From: a virus
Length of the DNA: 41,185 bases
Virus record (IMG/VR): IMGVR_UViG_3300017964_000030
Coordinates: 1-41,185 of that record
Direction: 5' to 3' (one strand)
The position numbers and the translations under genes were made by a program. Positions 12,663 to 21,209 of this stretch are shown here, in pieces. The notes below the pieces were generated by a model. The model was not told the DNA's origin, ran no database searches, and was given only the letters and a program-made list of their open reading frames with translations. Position 1 is the first letter of the stretch. Every line of letters begins with the position of its first letter.

Positions 12663-13280
12663 ATGGCAAAAGAAAACAAAAACAAGGTAGCAAAAAAGAC
12701 TGGAAGACGACTTTCCAAAGCTCAGTGGGCGGAAGCAACTCGTCTCTATGAAATGGGTGTAATGAACCAAACTCAGCTCGAAGAGAAGTTCGGTATCAAT
12801 CGTGAAAATTTCTATCGCAGATTTAAAAGAGACGGAGTTGAATACGGATCAAAAACCGCCGCTGTTGGCGAAGCTGTAACTGAATCCGTAAAAGAAGAAT
12901 TAGAAACTCTTCAAAAGGACTATTTGAAGCGCCTTGTTCAAAGCTCAGAAGAAGATTATCAGATCTCCCATTACATCTCTTTGGTGTCCAAGAAGCTTAT
13001 ACGAGACGCACTAGATCCAAGGTCAGGAACGGGGCTAGCGAGCATAGCGGAGGACGTGAAGGTTTTAAGAGGACTCAGTGCCGTTGTAAAAGATGTTACA
13101 GCCAACAAGCGTGATATTTGCAACTCGATTCTTCGAATGACTCAAGAGAAAGACGAAGATCAAACACCAGTGCTTGAGGTGTCTGAGTTATCCGCAGAAG
13201 AAATCAAAGAGATGCGTGAGGCTCAAGAGCTTGATGACAATATGGGCTTAGAGAGTCACGAGGAAAAACATGACTCTTAA
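12663..13280 (+). CDS. terS: Terminase small subunit
   Basis: 205 residues immediately before the large terminase and overlapping it by 11 bases. Residues 16-55 form a helix-turn-helix (SKAQWAEATRLYEMGVMNQT, then LEEKFGINRENFYRRFK) of the kind small subunits use to recognise the packaging site. The central part is helical (oligomerisation), and the C-terminal 35 residues are acidic. The ring-forming small subunit binds phage DNA and regulates the large subunit. There is only a poor ribosome site (GTGG) before the ATG, with palindrome site 9 just upstream. Assigned by position and architecture. Confidence 0.8.
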   Translation: MAKENKNKVAKKTGRRLSKAQWAEATRLYEMGVMNQTQLEEKFGINRENFYRRFKRDGVEYGSKTAAVGEAVTESVKEELETLQKDYLKRLVQSSEEDYQISHYISLVSKKLIRDALDPRSGTGLASIAEDVKVLRGLSAVVKDVTANKRDICNSILRMTQEKDEDQTPVLEVSELSAEEIKEMREAQELDDNMGLESHEEKHDS

Positions 13281-14529
13281 TGCAAACAGAAAAAAAGAAA
13301 AGTTGAGACTTCACCCAAAGCAATTTGAGGTGTTCAGAGATGGATCTCGTTTTAAGGTTGTTGTAGCTGGCAGACGTTGGGGGAAAACGCAGTTAGCGAA
13401 AACCAAAATCACAACGAAAGCCAGAATTCCAGATCAGTTGATTTGGTATGTCGCCCCAACTTATCGAATGGCGAAGCAGCTTATGTGGCGAGAGTTGCTT
13501 AAGACTGTGCCTCAACGATGGATTAAGAATATTAACCATACCGATCTGATGATCGAATTAATCAACGGAACTATTCTTGAGTGTAAGGGCGCAGACAAGC
13601 CCGACACATTGCGCGGTGTGGGATTGGACTACATCGTTCTTGATGAATTTCAGGATATGCGCCCTGAAGTGTGGGACGAAGTATTGCGACCAACATTGGC
13701 CGCAACAAAGGGTGGCGCACTATTCATTGGAACGCCAAAGGCGTTTAACCATTTGTATGACAAATATCAAAATGGTCAAAAACCTGAATTCATAAAATCT
13801 GGTCTATGGAGAAGCTGGCAATTTCCAACGATCACATCCCCATTCATCCCTCAGTCGGAGATTATGGCGGCCAAGGAGGAGATGGATCAAAGAACCTTCA
13901 GACAGGAGTTTGAAGCAAGCTTTGAGACAATGAGTGGTCGAGTTTACTATCCCTTTGACAGACGGGTTCATGTTAAACCTTGCCCATTCAATCCAGAGCT
14001 TCCAATTTGGGTGGGGCAAGATTTTAACATCGACCCAATGTGCTCTGTGATTATGCAACCACAGGTAAACGGTGAGATATGGGTGGTAGACGAGATATAC
14101 CAGAGATCGTCAAATACAATGGAGATATGCCAGGAACTTGAAAGGCGATACTGGAAGCATCAAAAGCAGGTGATAATCTATCCCGATCCTGCCTCTTCAA
14201 GTAGACAACACGCTAGGGGAGAAACTGACCTTGATATTTTCAAAGAACACGGCTTTGAAACTATTAAAAAGCGATCTAAGCACCCTAGAATCAGAGACAG
14301 GGTAAACTCGGTAAATTCTATGCTCATGAGTTCAACAGGTGAGGTAAGCCTTTACTTCGACCCGAAGGCAAAAGAGACCATTAAAGGGGTAGAGCAAACA
14401 ATCTATAAACCAGGCACTTCGGATGTAGATAAATCGGCAGGAACGGAGCACCCTACGGATGCTTTGGGCTACCCAATCGAGCTTGAAAGAGGGTTGCACA
14501 AGATCAAAATCATGGGAACAAATTTATAG
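13270..14529 (+). CDS. terL: Terminase large subunit
   Basis: 419 residues, a normal length. ATPase domain: Walker A AGRRWGKT (33-40), an adenine-side IWYVAPTYRMAKQ (58-70), Walker B YIVLDEF with the catalytic acid (121-127) and a coupling motif IGTP (153-156). RNase H-like nuclease domain: VGQDFNIDP (248-256), VVDEIY (272-277) and IIYPDPAS (302-309), giving the acidic metal-binding residues. It powers packaging of concatemeric DNA into the prohead through the portal and cuts the ends. The start lies inside terS, so the two are coupled. Confidence 0.95.
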   Translation: MTLNANRKKEKLRLHPKQFEVFRDGSRFKVVVAGRRWGKTQLAKTKITTKARIPDQLIWYVAPTYRMAKQLMWRELLKTVPQRWIKNINHTDLMIELINGTILECKGADKPDTLRGVGLDYIVLDEFQDMRPEVWDEVLRPTLAATKGGALFIGTPKAFNHLYDKYQNGQKPEFIKSGLWRSWQFPTITSPFIPQSEIMAAKEEMDQRTFRQEFEASFETMSGRVYYPFDRRVHVKPCPFNPELPIWVGQDFNIDPMCSVIMQPQVNGEIWVVDEIYQRSSNTMEICQELERRYWKHQKQVIIYPDPASSSRQHARGETDLDIFKEHGFETIKKRSKHPRIRDRVNSVNSMLMSSTGEVSLYFDPKAKETIKGVEQTIYKPGTSDVDKSAGTEHPTDALGYPIELERGLHKIKIMGTNL

Positions 14530-14538
14530 GTGTAAAAG

Positions 14539-14556
14539 TAAGTAAGCGCTTATTTA
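14539..14556. promoter_or_regulatory. Dispersed palindrome, site 10
   Basis: TAAGTAA-GCGC-TTATTTA, one mismatch in the right arm. It sits in the only gap between terL and portal, 32 bases before the portal start. Confidence 0.75.
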
Positions 14557-14588
14557 CATATAGGCTTATTTATGTTTCAATACCAACT

Positions 14589-16103
14589 ATGAATGATAAA
14601 GTTGATGCTACTAAGGTTATTAAGCGAAAGCACCCAGAATACGACTCATTGTCTGATCACTGGGAGTTTTTGTATGCAACCTATTATGGTGGCCGCAAGT
14701 GGTTCAAGGATAACATTTTTCGTTATCACAAAGAGGGCAATGATGAGTTTAATCAACGCCTGGAACGCGCTTATCGATTTAATCATTCACGAGAGATTGT
14801 TGATCTGGTCAATAAGTATTTATTCCGACCAACAATTGAAAGGCCAGAGGAAAATGTAAACTCTGATCTTACCAAGTTCCTCGAAGATACCCGAGGCTCT
14901 GGAAAAGCTTCGTTTTCAATCGATGATTTTATGAAGTTAGCGAGCAGGCTATCTTCGATGGTTGGACGAAGCTACGTTGTGATCGATAGATCTGGCGAAG
15001 TTAGTGGAAGAAGCAAATCTGACGCTAATCACGTTAAGACCTACGCCTACATTGTTTTGCCAACAGATGTGTTGGATATGGCGTTTGACGACAGCGGAGA
15101 TCTGGTTTGGATATTGATTAGAGAGTTCACCCGAGATGATGACAATCCGTTTGAGGGATCAGGTGAAGTTTCCGAGAGATACCGCCTTTGGACAAAAGAA
15201 AAATGGTATTTGATTGAGAAGCCCAGTAAAAAAAGCAAAAGCGCTAAGTATCATGTTACAGATGAAGGGGATCACAAACTTGGCCGTGTTCCCGTAGTAA
15301 TCATCGACAATGCAGAGACAGACAGTAAATACAGTTGTCCGGCTCTGATTGGTGACATTGCATACCTAGATCGAGCTATTGCTAATTATCTGTCTAACCT
15401 TGACGCCATTATTCAGGATCAAACGTTCTCGCAGCTTGCGATTCCCGCACAAGCGTTAACGCCTGGTTCTGATGCAGAAAGGCACATGGTTGAAATGGGA
15501 ACAAAGCGTGTATTCACGTTTGATGGAGAAGGTGGAACTCCGTTCTTTCTTTCGCCAGACCCTAAGCAAGCTCAATTAATTATCACCGTTATCCAACAAG
15601 TCATTAATGAGATTTATCACTCAGTAGGTGTAGCCGGAGAGCGAACTAAGCAGGACAACTCTGCTGGAATCGATAACAGCTCTGGCGTTGCAAAAGCTTA
15701 CGACTTTGACCGTGTGAATTCACTTTTATCATCCAAAGCTAAAATCCTTGAGAGAGCCGAGAATGAGATCTGTGAAATCGTATGTCTGTGGAGTGAATCT
15801 GACATTGGTGACTACAAAGTTTCTTACCCAAGAGAGTTTGATGTTAAGTCGCTTTCTGACGAGATAGAGATTGCCAACGATTTGTTGCTTATCTCTGCAC
15901 CTATGGAAGTAAGAAAAGAGCAGTTCAAGTCTGTCATTAAGAAGCTGTTTAAGGCTTCAGGAAAAGACAAGCAAGAGCGGCTAATGAAAAGCCTTGAAAC
16001 CTGGGAAGACTCTCTGGATTTAAGCAAAAGTTTATTAAGTAATTCTCGGCCTGAAGCCGAATCAGACCCTAAATCTGAGGATTTGGAGTCCAATAATAAG
16101 TAA
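14589..16103 (+). CDS. Portal protein
   Basis: 504 residues directly after terL, the standard place for the portal. The sequence has the expected mixed N-terminal region with aromatic residues (HWEFLYATYYGGRKWF, 18-33), a wing/crown body and a long helical segment in the second half (AQLIITVIQQVINEIYHSVG, then AKILERAENEICEIVCLW). The acidic Ser-rich C-terminus is probably flexible. The dodecamer forms the DNA channel at one vertex and the docking site of the terminase. No clear Shine-Dalgarno sequence precedes ATG 14589. The stop codon lies inside palindrome site 11. Confidence 0.85.
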   Translation: MNDKVDATKVIKRKHPEYDSLSDHWEFLYATYYGGRKWFKDNIFRYHKEGNDEFNQRLERAYRFNHSREIVDLVNKYLFRPTIERPEENVNSDLTKFLEDTRGSGKASFSIDDFMKLASRLSSMVGRSYVVIDRSGEVSGRSKSDANHVKTYAYIVLPTDVLDMAFDDSGDLVWILIREFTRDDDNPFEGSGEVSERYRLWTKEKWYLIEKPSKKSKSAKYHVTDEGDHKLGRVPVVIIDNAETDSKYSCPALIGDIAYLDRAIANYLSNLDAIIQDQTFSQLAIPAQALTPGSDAERHMVEMGTKRVFTFDGEGGTPFFLSPDPKQAQLIITVIQQVINEIYHSVGVAGERTKQDNSAGIDNSSGVAKAYDFDRVNSLLSSKAKILERAENEICEIVCLWSESDIGDYKVSYPREFDVKSLSDEIEIANDLLLISAPMEVRKEQFKSVIKKLFKASGKDKQERLMKSLETWEDSLDLSKSLLSNSRPEAESDPKSEDLESNNK

Positions 16104-16114
16104 TAAATTACTTA
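16097..16114. promoter_or_regulatory. Dispersed palindrome, site 11
   Basis: TAAGTAA-TAAA-TTACTTA with perfect arms. The portal stop codon is part of the left arm (AAG-TAA), the same design as site 9. Confidence 0.85.
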
Positions 16115-16169
16115 CGGTAGGTCGAGATAAAGACCAAAGAAAGATCAAGATAAAGATCAGGAGAAATGT

Positions 16170-17048
16170 ATGAATTTACGCAAATGGTTAGAAATGCAAA
16201 ACCGACTTCTTGAACAAGCCGATGGCGGCGAAGGCGGTGGTGGAGCAGGGGGCAACGGTGGATCAGAAGGATCTGACGGTAGCAACTCTGGTTCTGGCGG
16301 CAACGGTGAATCTGACAACGATGGTGATGACGTTGACGGGTTAAAGAAAAAGTTGGAGTCGGAAAAAGGCGAGAAACAAAAGGTTATCGCCGAATCCATG
16401 AAGCGTAAAGACAAAATCAACGACCTAAGCGAGCGACTAAAGCAGTTTGATGGTGTTGATCTTGATAAATACAAAGACCTGATCGAGAAAGAAGAAAAGG
16501 CTCAAGAAGAAGCCAAGAAGCGTGAACTTGAAGACGCTGAGAAGAAAGGCCAGTTCGACAAGATCAAAGCTCAAATGATCGAGCAGCACAACGAAGAAAT
16601 TGACGGCCTTAAGACTGAACTTGCTGCCAGCAATGCTGAGTCTGAAAAGCTACGAGGCCAAATCGTTGAGCTAACTGTTGGCGCTGAATTCTCAAACAGT
16701 AATTTCCTGACATCGGAAACTTTGCTGACAGGAAAAATGGCGAGACGCATGTTTGGCGATCACTTTGACGTTGAAGACGGCAAGGTAGTTGGTTATGACA
16801 AGCCACGAGGCGCAAAAGATCGCGCTCCTTTAGTGGATGCCCAGAGCAACCCAGTAAGCTTCGATAAGGCCATTGAAAAGATTATCAGTCTTGAACCCAA
16901 CAAAGACGACTTCCTGAAAGCCAAGGGCAAAGACGGCGCGGGAAGTAAGTCTAACAACCAGGGTTCAGGCAAAGGTAAGAGTAATACGGAAGATCTACAT
17001 GGCAAAACTCGCATTGGCCATGCTCTTCTGAAACAGCAAAAGAACTAA
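16170..17048 (+). CDS. Capsid scaffolding protein (probable)
   Basis: CAGGAG lies shortly before ATG 16170. The 292-residue product has a Gly/Ser/Asp-rich flexible part (about residues 18-50), then a long highly charged coiled coil (about 52-170, Lys/Glu/Asp/Gln-rich), then a globular C-terminal region with basic patches. This is the design of siphovirus scaffolds (gp20-like minor structural family) located between portal and major capsid. The scaffold fills the prohead during assembly and leaves before packaging. No protease gene or protease motif is visible nearby, so release may not need cleavage. Confidence 0.75.
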   Translation: MNLRKWLEMQNRLLEQADGGEGGGGAGGNGGSEGSDGSNSGSGGNGESDNDGDDVDGLKKKLESEKGEKQKVIAESMKRKDKINDLSERLKQFDGVDLDKYKDLIEKEEKAQEEAKKRELEDAEKKGQFDKIKAQMIEQHNEEIDGLKTELAASNAESEKLRGQIVELTVGAEFSNSNFLTSETLLTGKMARRMFGDHFDVEDGKVVGYDKPRGAKDRAPLVDAQSNPVSFDKAIEKIISLEPNKDDFLKAKGKDGAGSKSNNQGSGKGKSNTEDLHGKTRIGHALLKQQKN

Positions 17049-17075
17049 AGACAGTGTGATCCCCACATTGTCTTT
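17047..17075 (+). other. Stable stem-loop after scaffold gene
   Basis: AAAGACAGTGTG-(ATCCC)-CACATTGTCTTT, 12 bp with one G-T pair, overlapping the scaffold stop codon. No T run follows, so mRNA processing or stabilisation is more likely than termination. It separates scaffold from capsid messages. Confidence 0.6.
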
Positions 17076-17100
17076 GATGGCGCAAATGCGTCTCGAATAG

Positions 17101-17118
17101 TAAGTAAGAAATTACTTA
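17101..17118. promoter_or_regulatory. Dispersed palindrome, site 12
   Basis: TAAGTAA-GAAA-TTACTTA with perfect arms, 29 bases before the capsid start and right after an A/T-rich GAATAG. It would allow separate control of the capsid gene. Confidence 0.85.
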
Positions 17119-17147
17119 CATTATTTTAGGCAATGTGGAGGAATACC

Positions 17148-18047
17148 ATGCCATTACTTCGTGAAGAAGCAGCAAAACTATCTGAAGACGATTTGGTGCG
17201 CGGCGTCATCGAAGAGTTTATCGATCAAGATGAAGTCTCTGTGATTCTGCCGTTCACACCAACTTCAGGCAAAGCTTACACCTACAACCGTGAAAAAACC
17301 TTGGCTACTGGCTCTTGGTTGAATGAATACGAAAAAGTTACTGAAAGCGCGAGCACCTTCGAAGAGGTAACTGCTGTAGTTCGTAAGTTGATTGGCGATG
17401 TTGATATTGACAAGCTGATCGCTCTACAAACATCTGACGTAACCTCTCAGTTGGCGGTTCAAATTGCAGCCAAGATCAAAGGTATGACTCGTCAATGGCG
17501 TCAAGCCTTCATCACTGGCCAAGCAGCAAACAAACAGCCTGATGGCCTTCAAGTTATGGCTCAAGGCTCTGACATCATCGATACAGGCGTAAACGGTAAT
17601 GCCCTGACATTCTCCATTCTGGATGAGTTGTTAGATGCAGTGCCTAACGGTGCTGATGCGATTTTCATGCGTCCAGGCACAATCCGCGCTTATAAAAACT
17701 TGCTTCGCACAGCAGGCGGTCTAGAGCCAGCAATGGTGATGATGGAAGAGTTTGGTCGCCCAATGTTGACCTACAACGGCGTCCCAATTCTTAAGAATGA
17801 GTTCATCGCTGGCGATGTCACCAAGGGTTCAACCAGCAACACATGTAGCATCTACGCTGCTCGCTTGAATGAGGCCGACGGCCTACATGGTATCTACCCA
17901 GAAGGCGCTCCTGCTGGCTTCCAAGTAGAGAACATTGGCACTGTTCAAGACGAAGATTCTATCCGCACCCGTATGAAGGCTTATCTTGGCTTGGCTCTTA
18001 AGTCAACCAAGTCTCTTGCGTCTGCTGATGGTATCACCAACGTATAA
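17148..18047 (+). CDS. Major capsid protein, HK97-fold (probable)
   Basis: I start at ATG 17148, since GGAGG lies about 5 bases upstream; an ATG five codons earlier would have no ribosome site. The 299-residue product has an N-terminal acidic helix, an E-loop-like region (PTSGKAYTYNREKTLATGSW, about 35-54), a spine helix (SQLAVQIAAKIKGMTRQWRQAF) and a P-domain, with ADAIFMRPGTIRAYKNLLR typical of short HK97-fold capsid proteins. There is no delta domain, in line with a separate scaffold. It has its own palindrome site, a perfect ribosome site and a terminator behind it, as expected for the most abundant protein. Confidence 0.85.
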   Translation: MPLLREEAAKLSEDDLVRGVIEEFIDQDEVSVILPFTPTSGKAYTYNREKTLATGSWLNEYEKVTESASTFEEVTAVVRKLIGDVDIDKLIALQTSDVTSQLAVQIAAKIKGMTRQWRQAFITGQAANKQPDGLQVMAQGSDIIDTGVNGNALTFSILDELLDAVPNGADAIFMRPGTIRAYKNLLRTAGGLEPAMVMMEEFGRPMLTYNGVPILKNEFIAGDVTKGSTSNTCSIYAARLNEADGLHGIYPEGAPAGFQVENIGTVQDEDSIRTRMKAYLGLALKSTKSLASADGITNV

Positions 18048-18052
18048 ACATT

Positions 18053-18076
18053 AGGGGCGAAAGCCCCTTTTGTCTT
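18053..18076 (+). terminator. Intrinsic terminator after capsid gene
   Basis: GGGGC-GAAA-GCCCC followed by TTTTGTCTTT. It lies in the middle of the head operon, so it probably works as an attenuator that makes less message for downstream genes than for capsid. Confidence 0.8.
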
Positions 18077-18090
18077 TGAGGGTTTGATTC

Positions 18091-18564
18091 ATGCCAAAAG
18101 TCAAAATCATAAATCAAGGTTACGAGCAATTTTCAGATTACTTGGGGCCTTGGAAGTTTGAGAAGGGTGTGTCAGTTGATGACATCCCACAGGCAGAAGT
18201 TAATCGTTTGGGCGCTGTTTTTAATCTCAAGAGTCTTAAAGGCGAAGAGGTTACCGACTACGAGCACAGCGATAAATACAAAGACACTGCCGCTCCCAAC
18301 AATGATCTGGGCGTAGTTAAAGCTGAAGATCGAAAGGTTGAAAAACCTGAAGCCAAAAAAGAAGTTGCCAAATCGGACGAGCCCGTGAAACAGGAAGAGC
18401 CGATTACTGATTCAGAAGTCACTAAGTCTTATACCCGCGAAGAGCTGGATAAGATCGCTGATGAAAAAGGGCGTAAGGCAATTGCTGAGATTGCTGAAGC
18501 AAAAGGCATCAAAACTAAGGGCGTAAGAATTACGACTTTGATTAATAAAATTTTGGGTGAGTAA
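18091..18564 (+). CDS. Head-associated protein with SAP-like C-terminus (probable)
   Basis: 157 residues after the capsid gene. The N-terminus (residues 1-50) looks beta-rich, the middle is a long Lys/Glu/Pro linker, and the C-terminus (YTREELDKIADEKGRKAIAE, then AKGIKTKGVRITTLINKIL) resembles the SAP/Rho-N-like helix-extension-helix found at the ends of phage head proteins. It may decorate the capsid or join the head-tail connector. The family is not certain. The preceding ribosome site is GAGGG. Confidence 0.6.
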   Translation: MPKVKIINQGYEQFSDYLGPWKFEKGVSVDDIPQAEVNRLGAVFNLKSLKGEEVTDYEHSDKYKDTAAPNNDLGVVKAEDRKVEKPEAKKEVAKSDEPVKQEEPITDSEVTKSYTREELDKIADEKGRKAIAEIAEAKGIKTKGVRITTLINKILGE

Positions 18565-18566
18565 TC

Positions 18567-19307
18567 GTGGATAAGATCGCAAGTGGCCAAAGCAAAGTTA
18601 TTTCCTTCGATATTGGAGAAGGGAAAATTGCGTCTTCTGCTTCATGGGTATTAACCGATCCATTTAGTAATGAAGAGCTAACGAGTGGCTCAGTTGCGGA
18701 TTTATCAACGAACATCCTTGAGGTATCAATAGACCCCTCTTTCAATGTGGTTGATGAGTCTATCGATACCGATCCCTTAGTGGGTCGTGTAGTCACTTTA
18801 ACCTGTGACGTTTCAGGTGAGACGTTAGAGTTTAAAGAGCTTTATGCCATTGAGAGCAAAGACTTCCTGATGAAAGGAAGAAATGGGTTTGCGGGATTTA
18901 ATGCTTACCTAATAACGGCCGAGTTGACCCCAGAAATTGCTTACTTCAAAAGAGCATCAGAACTGGATAAGAAGATGGCTTTGGATTTTGCATTTAAGCA
19001 AATGTCCAAAATGTCATTGGTTGGTTTTGAGCCTTATTCGAAGCTAGAAGATATTCCTGTTGAGGATTACGAGAAATTCAACGACAAGTTAAAGCTTTTC
19101 ATGATGGCTCAAATCATCCAGGCAGATGATTTACTTGGTGGAAACCCTATCGAAGATCAGAGACAGTCAGGTGTTTTGTCTAAAACAATTGGCGAATCAT
19201 CTCATTTCTTCAGAACTGCTAAACCAGTCGATTACCCCATTTGTCAGAGAGCGATGAAGTTAATCAAAGGCTACGTGACATTCAGAGTTCGGATAGGCAG
19301 AGCGTAA
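18567..19307 (+). CDS. Putative head completion/adaptor protein
   Basis: GTG 18567 follows the previous stop by 2 bases. The 246-residue product has a beta-rich N-terminal 115 residues with serine-rich turns, then a helical half (ASELDKKMALDFAFKQMSKM, then YEKFNDKLKLFMMAQII). The position between capsid and neck genes suggests the head-tail adaptor ring that docks under the portal. I cannot match it to a named family by eye. Its stop overlaps the next start (TAATG). Confidence 0.5.
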   Translation: MDKIASGQSKVISFDIGEGKIASSASWVLTDPFSNEELTSGSVADLSTNILEVSIDPSFNVVDESIDTDPLVGRVVTLTCDVSGETLEFKELYAIESKDFLMKGRNGFAGFNAYLITAELTPEIAYFKRASELDKKMALDFAFKQMSKMSLVGFEPYSKLEDIPVEDYEKFNDKLKLFMMAQIIQADDLLGGNPIEDQRQSGVLSKTIGESSHFFRTAKPVDYPICQRAMKLIKGYVTFRVRIGRA

Positions 19308-19984
19308 TGTATAAGTCCAAGGCTTTAGAGTCCTCAATGTTTTATAAGTCCATTATTGACGCAATGGGCTACAGAATCATCGAGTTGGCCAAACATCGAA
19401 AGTCTCACTTTGGTCATGTCGCCAGAACCTTAAGCCATGAATTTTCATCTCTGACCAACGGCTTTATTGACAGTCATGTAACTCTCATTGATGAGGCTTA
19501 CAAGTTATCTCTATCAAAGGTAATTGAGCAATTTGAAATAGAGACCGTCCACTCTTTGTATGAAGACATGAACGTTATTTTCGAGCTTCATAAAGAACAG
19601 CTCAGAGACAAGTTAACTTTGATTGCAGGATTTGACGCTTCAAAGATTTTGTCTGCTTACCGAGCTTCTCAGATACGTTCTAGACGATCAAGCGCTATGG
19701 ATGGAGCTATTAAGTTTTCTATTCCTGACGCTATGGGACGAAAGGTTAAGAGCGAAGAGGTTGTTTACCGAGAGTTGTTGAGTGCAATGACTTCGATGCA
19801 CAACGAATTGGTTTTTTTAGTTGCAACGAATTCAGGTGTTACTGAGTTCTCAGTGAATAATCCAGACGCGGAATACAACGAAATGACGATTCCGGTCATT
19901 AATGACAACTACCTTGACACTATCGAGGCGGCTGGTCGTTATTTTCATTCGCGTTCTGGATCTTTGTTGGAGCCTTTGAAATGA
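19307..19984 (+). CDS. Putative head-morphogenesis/neck protein
   Basis: ATG 19307 overlaps the previous stop (TAATG); an upstream TTG at 19241 would lie inside that gene and is less likely. The 225-residue product is mostly helical with many Ser and His, for example HVARTLSHEFSSLTNGFIDS and YKLSLSKVIEQFEIETVHSL. It ends at a 4-base overlap with the next neck gene. The location fits a minor head or connector protein. No catalytic motif is seen. Confidence 0.55.
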   Translation: MYKSKALESSMFYKSIIDAMGYRIIELAKHRKSHFGHVARTLSHEFSSLTNGFIDSHVTLIDEAYKLSLSKVIEQFEIETVHSLYEDMNVIFELHKEQLRDKLTLIAGFDASKILSAYRASQIRSRRSSAMDGAIKFSIPDAMGRKVKSEEVVYRELLSAMTSMHNELVFLVATNSGVTEFSVNNPDAEYNEMTIPVINDNYLDTIEAAGRYFHSRSGSLLEPLK

Positions 19985-20337
19985 GCTTGATCCATACATC
20001 AACCTGCACGATTCAGAAGTTAGAGTCGAAAGATCTCCGGGGGAAACCCACCTATGGTGATCCTATTGAGAACATCCCGTGTTCAATCGTAAGAATGAAA
20101 GGCACATTGAGACAAACTTCGGTAAGGGCTGATCGATCAGGTTCACGAGCAAGGGCAATGGAAACGACCGATGATGTTCGCTTGCTTATTGACCGCGAAT
20201 ACCCAGTTTCTCTTGGCGACAAGATCACACTGAAGGATCGAGTTTTAAAGGTTGAAGATTCTCAGGCGAGATATGACTTATTTGATCGCCTAGATCATCA
20301 CCAGGTTGACTGCATGGTGCTGAACTATGAGTCGTAA
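19981..20337 (+). CDS. Head closure (stopper) protein, probable
   Basis: 118 residues with a beta-barrel-like pattern: TCTIQKLESKDLRGKPTYGD, then VRLLIDREYPVSLGDKITLKD and KVEDSQARYDLFDRLDHHQV. This size and layout is typical of the SPP1 gp16/HK97 gp7-type head-tail joining proteins that plug the portal channel after packaging. It overlaps both neighbours by a few bases, as neck genes often do. The family is assigned by size, order and pattern rather than by a diagnostic motif. Confidence 0.65.
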   Translation: MSLIHTSTCTIQKLESKDLRGKPTYGDPIENIPCSIVRMKGTLRQTSVRADRSGSRARAMETTDDVRLLIDREYPVSLGDKITLKDRVLKVEDSQARYDLFDRLDHHQVDCMVLNYES

Positions 20338-20773
20338 ACAAGTTTTTAAGACATCTCAAAATGGCGGCGATCTACTAGCGCATGAAATTGAGAACATACT
20401 TCGCCGGACATCCAGACGACTTTCTAGATTGCTAGAGAAGGGTGCTGAAGAGATTAAGGACAAGGCTGTAGATTTTGCCCCCAAAGATACAGGCGCTCTT
20501 GAAGACTCTATTTCCCTTAAAAAGAACAGTAGAGCGGGCGTGAACGGAAGAAACACTTTCTCTGTTTTTGTTGATGGAGAAGCTGAGAGGTCTGACGGCC
20601 GTAAGGTTGGTGAATACGCGCATCATGCTCACTATTCAAATGAGGCCAGAGGCGCAGGAACAGTTGCAAAGGGTGAGCAAGCTGGACCGATGTTTATGGA
20701 ACGAGCCTTGGACGATGTTAAACCTCGTTTAGAAAAACGAGCTAAAGACATTGTTAAGGAGGAATTGAGATGA
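20327..20773 (+). CDS. HK97 gp10-like neck/tail completion protein
   Basis: 148 residues with the hallmark KAVDFAPKDTGALEDSISLK (about 47-66; compare A-P-x-D-T-G-x-L in HK97 gp10 proteins), a middle beta region, the GEYAHHAHYSNEARG segment and GPMFMERALDDVKPRLEKR near the end. Members occur at the head-tail junction and help attach the tail. The start lies 11 bases inside the preceding gene, and the stop overlaps the next start. Confidence 0.85.
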   Translation: MSRKQVFKTSQNGGDLLAHEIENILRRTSRRLSRLLEKGAEEIKDKAVDFAPKDTGALEDSISLKKNSRAGVNGRNTFSVFVDGEAERSDGRKVGEYAHHAHYSNEARGAGTVAKGEQAGPMFMERALDDVKPRLEKRAKDIVKEELR

Positions 20774-21198
20774 ACGTAGATCCAGTTGCCGTCCATTTAG
20801 CCAGCGTCTTCAATTCATCATTAGATGCTGGCGATCCAGGCTATTTTGAGGATCTTGTGCCAGGTGAAAACCTTTTTGCAGAGCACATGCCTAATTGTGA
20901 TCGGAAGACGTTTTCTGTCTTGGTAACTTCAACATATCAACCGACAACGATTAACCCTTACATCAAAGCACTGAGAGAGGGGAAATTCAGAGTCATTGTT
21001 AGGTCAAAAGATATTTTGATCTCAAGAGATATTTCGAACCGAATCGTGAAGGTTTTGGATTTGGTTAACATAAATTTGGATGGGATGAACTTTCGTTACA
21101 TCCGACCAAATAGTGAGCCACTAACTTACCCTGCATCTCAGCGCGGAGATCTTTATGAGGGTGTTGTGACTTACGACTGTAAATTTACTGTCGAATAA
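20770..21198 (+). CDS. Tail terminator/minor tail protein (probable)
   Basis: 142 residues between the gp10-like gene and the tail tube gene, the usual place of the tail terminator (lambda gpU position). It has a mixed alpha/beta pattern with KFRVIVRSKDILISRDISNR in the middle and a short extended C-terminus. The terminator ring caps the tail after the tube reaches its length. GGAGG lies before the ATG. Assigned by gene order and size. Confidence 0.6.
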   Translation: MNVDPVAVHLASVFNSSLDAGDPGYFEDLVPGENLFAEHMPNCDRKTFSVLVTSTYQPTTINPYIKALREGKFRVIVRSKDILISRDISNRIVKVLDLVNINLDGMNFRYIRPNSEPLTYPASQRGDLYEGVVTYDCKFTVE

Positions 21199-21209
21199 GA
21201 GGTTAAGAA

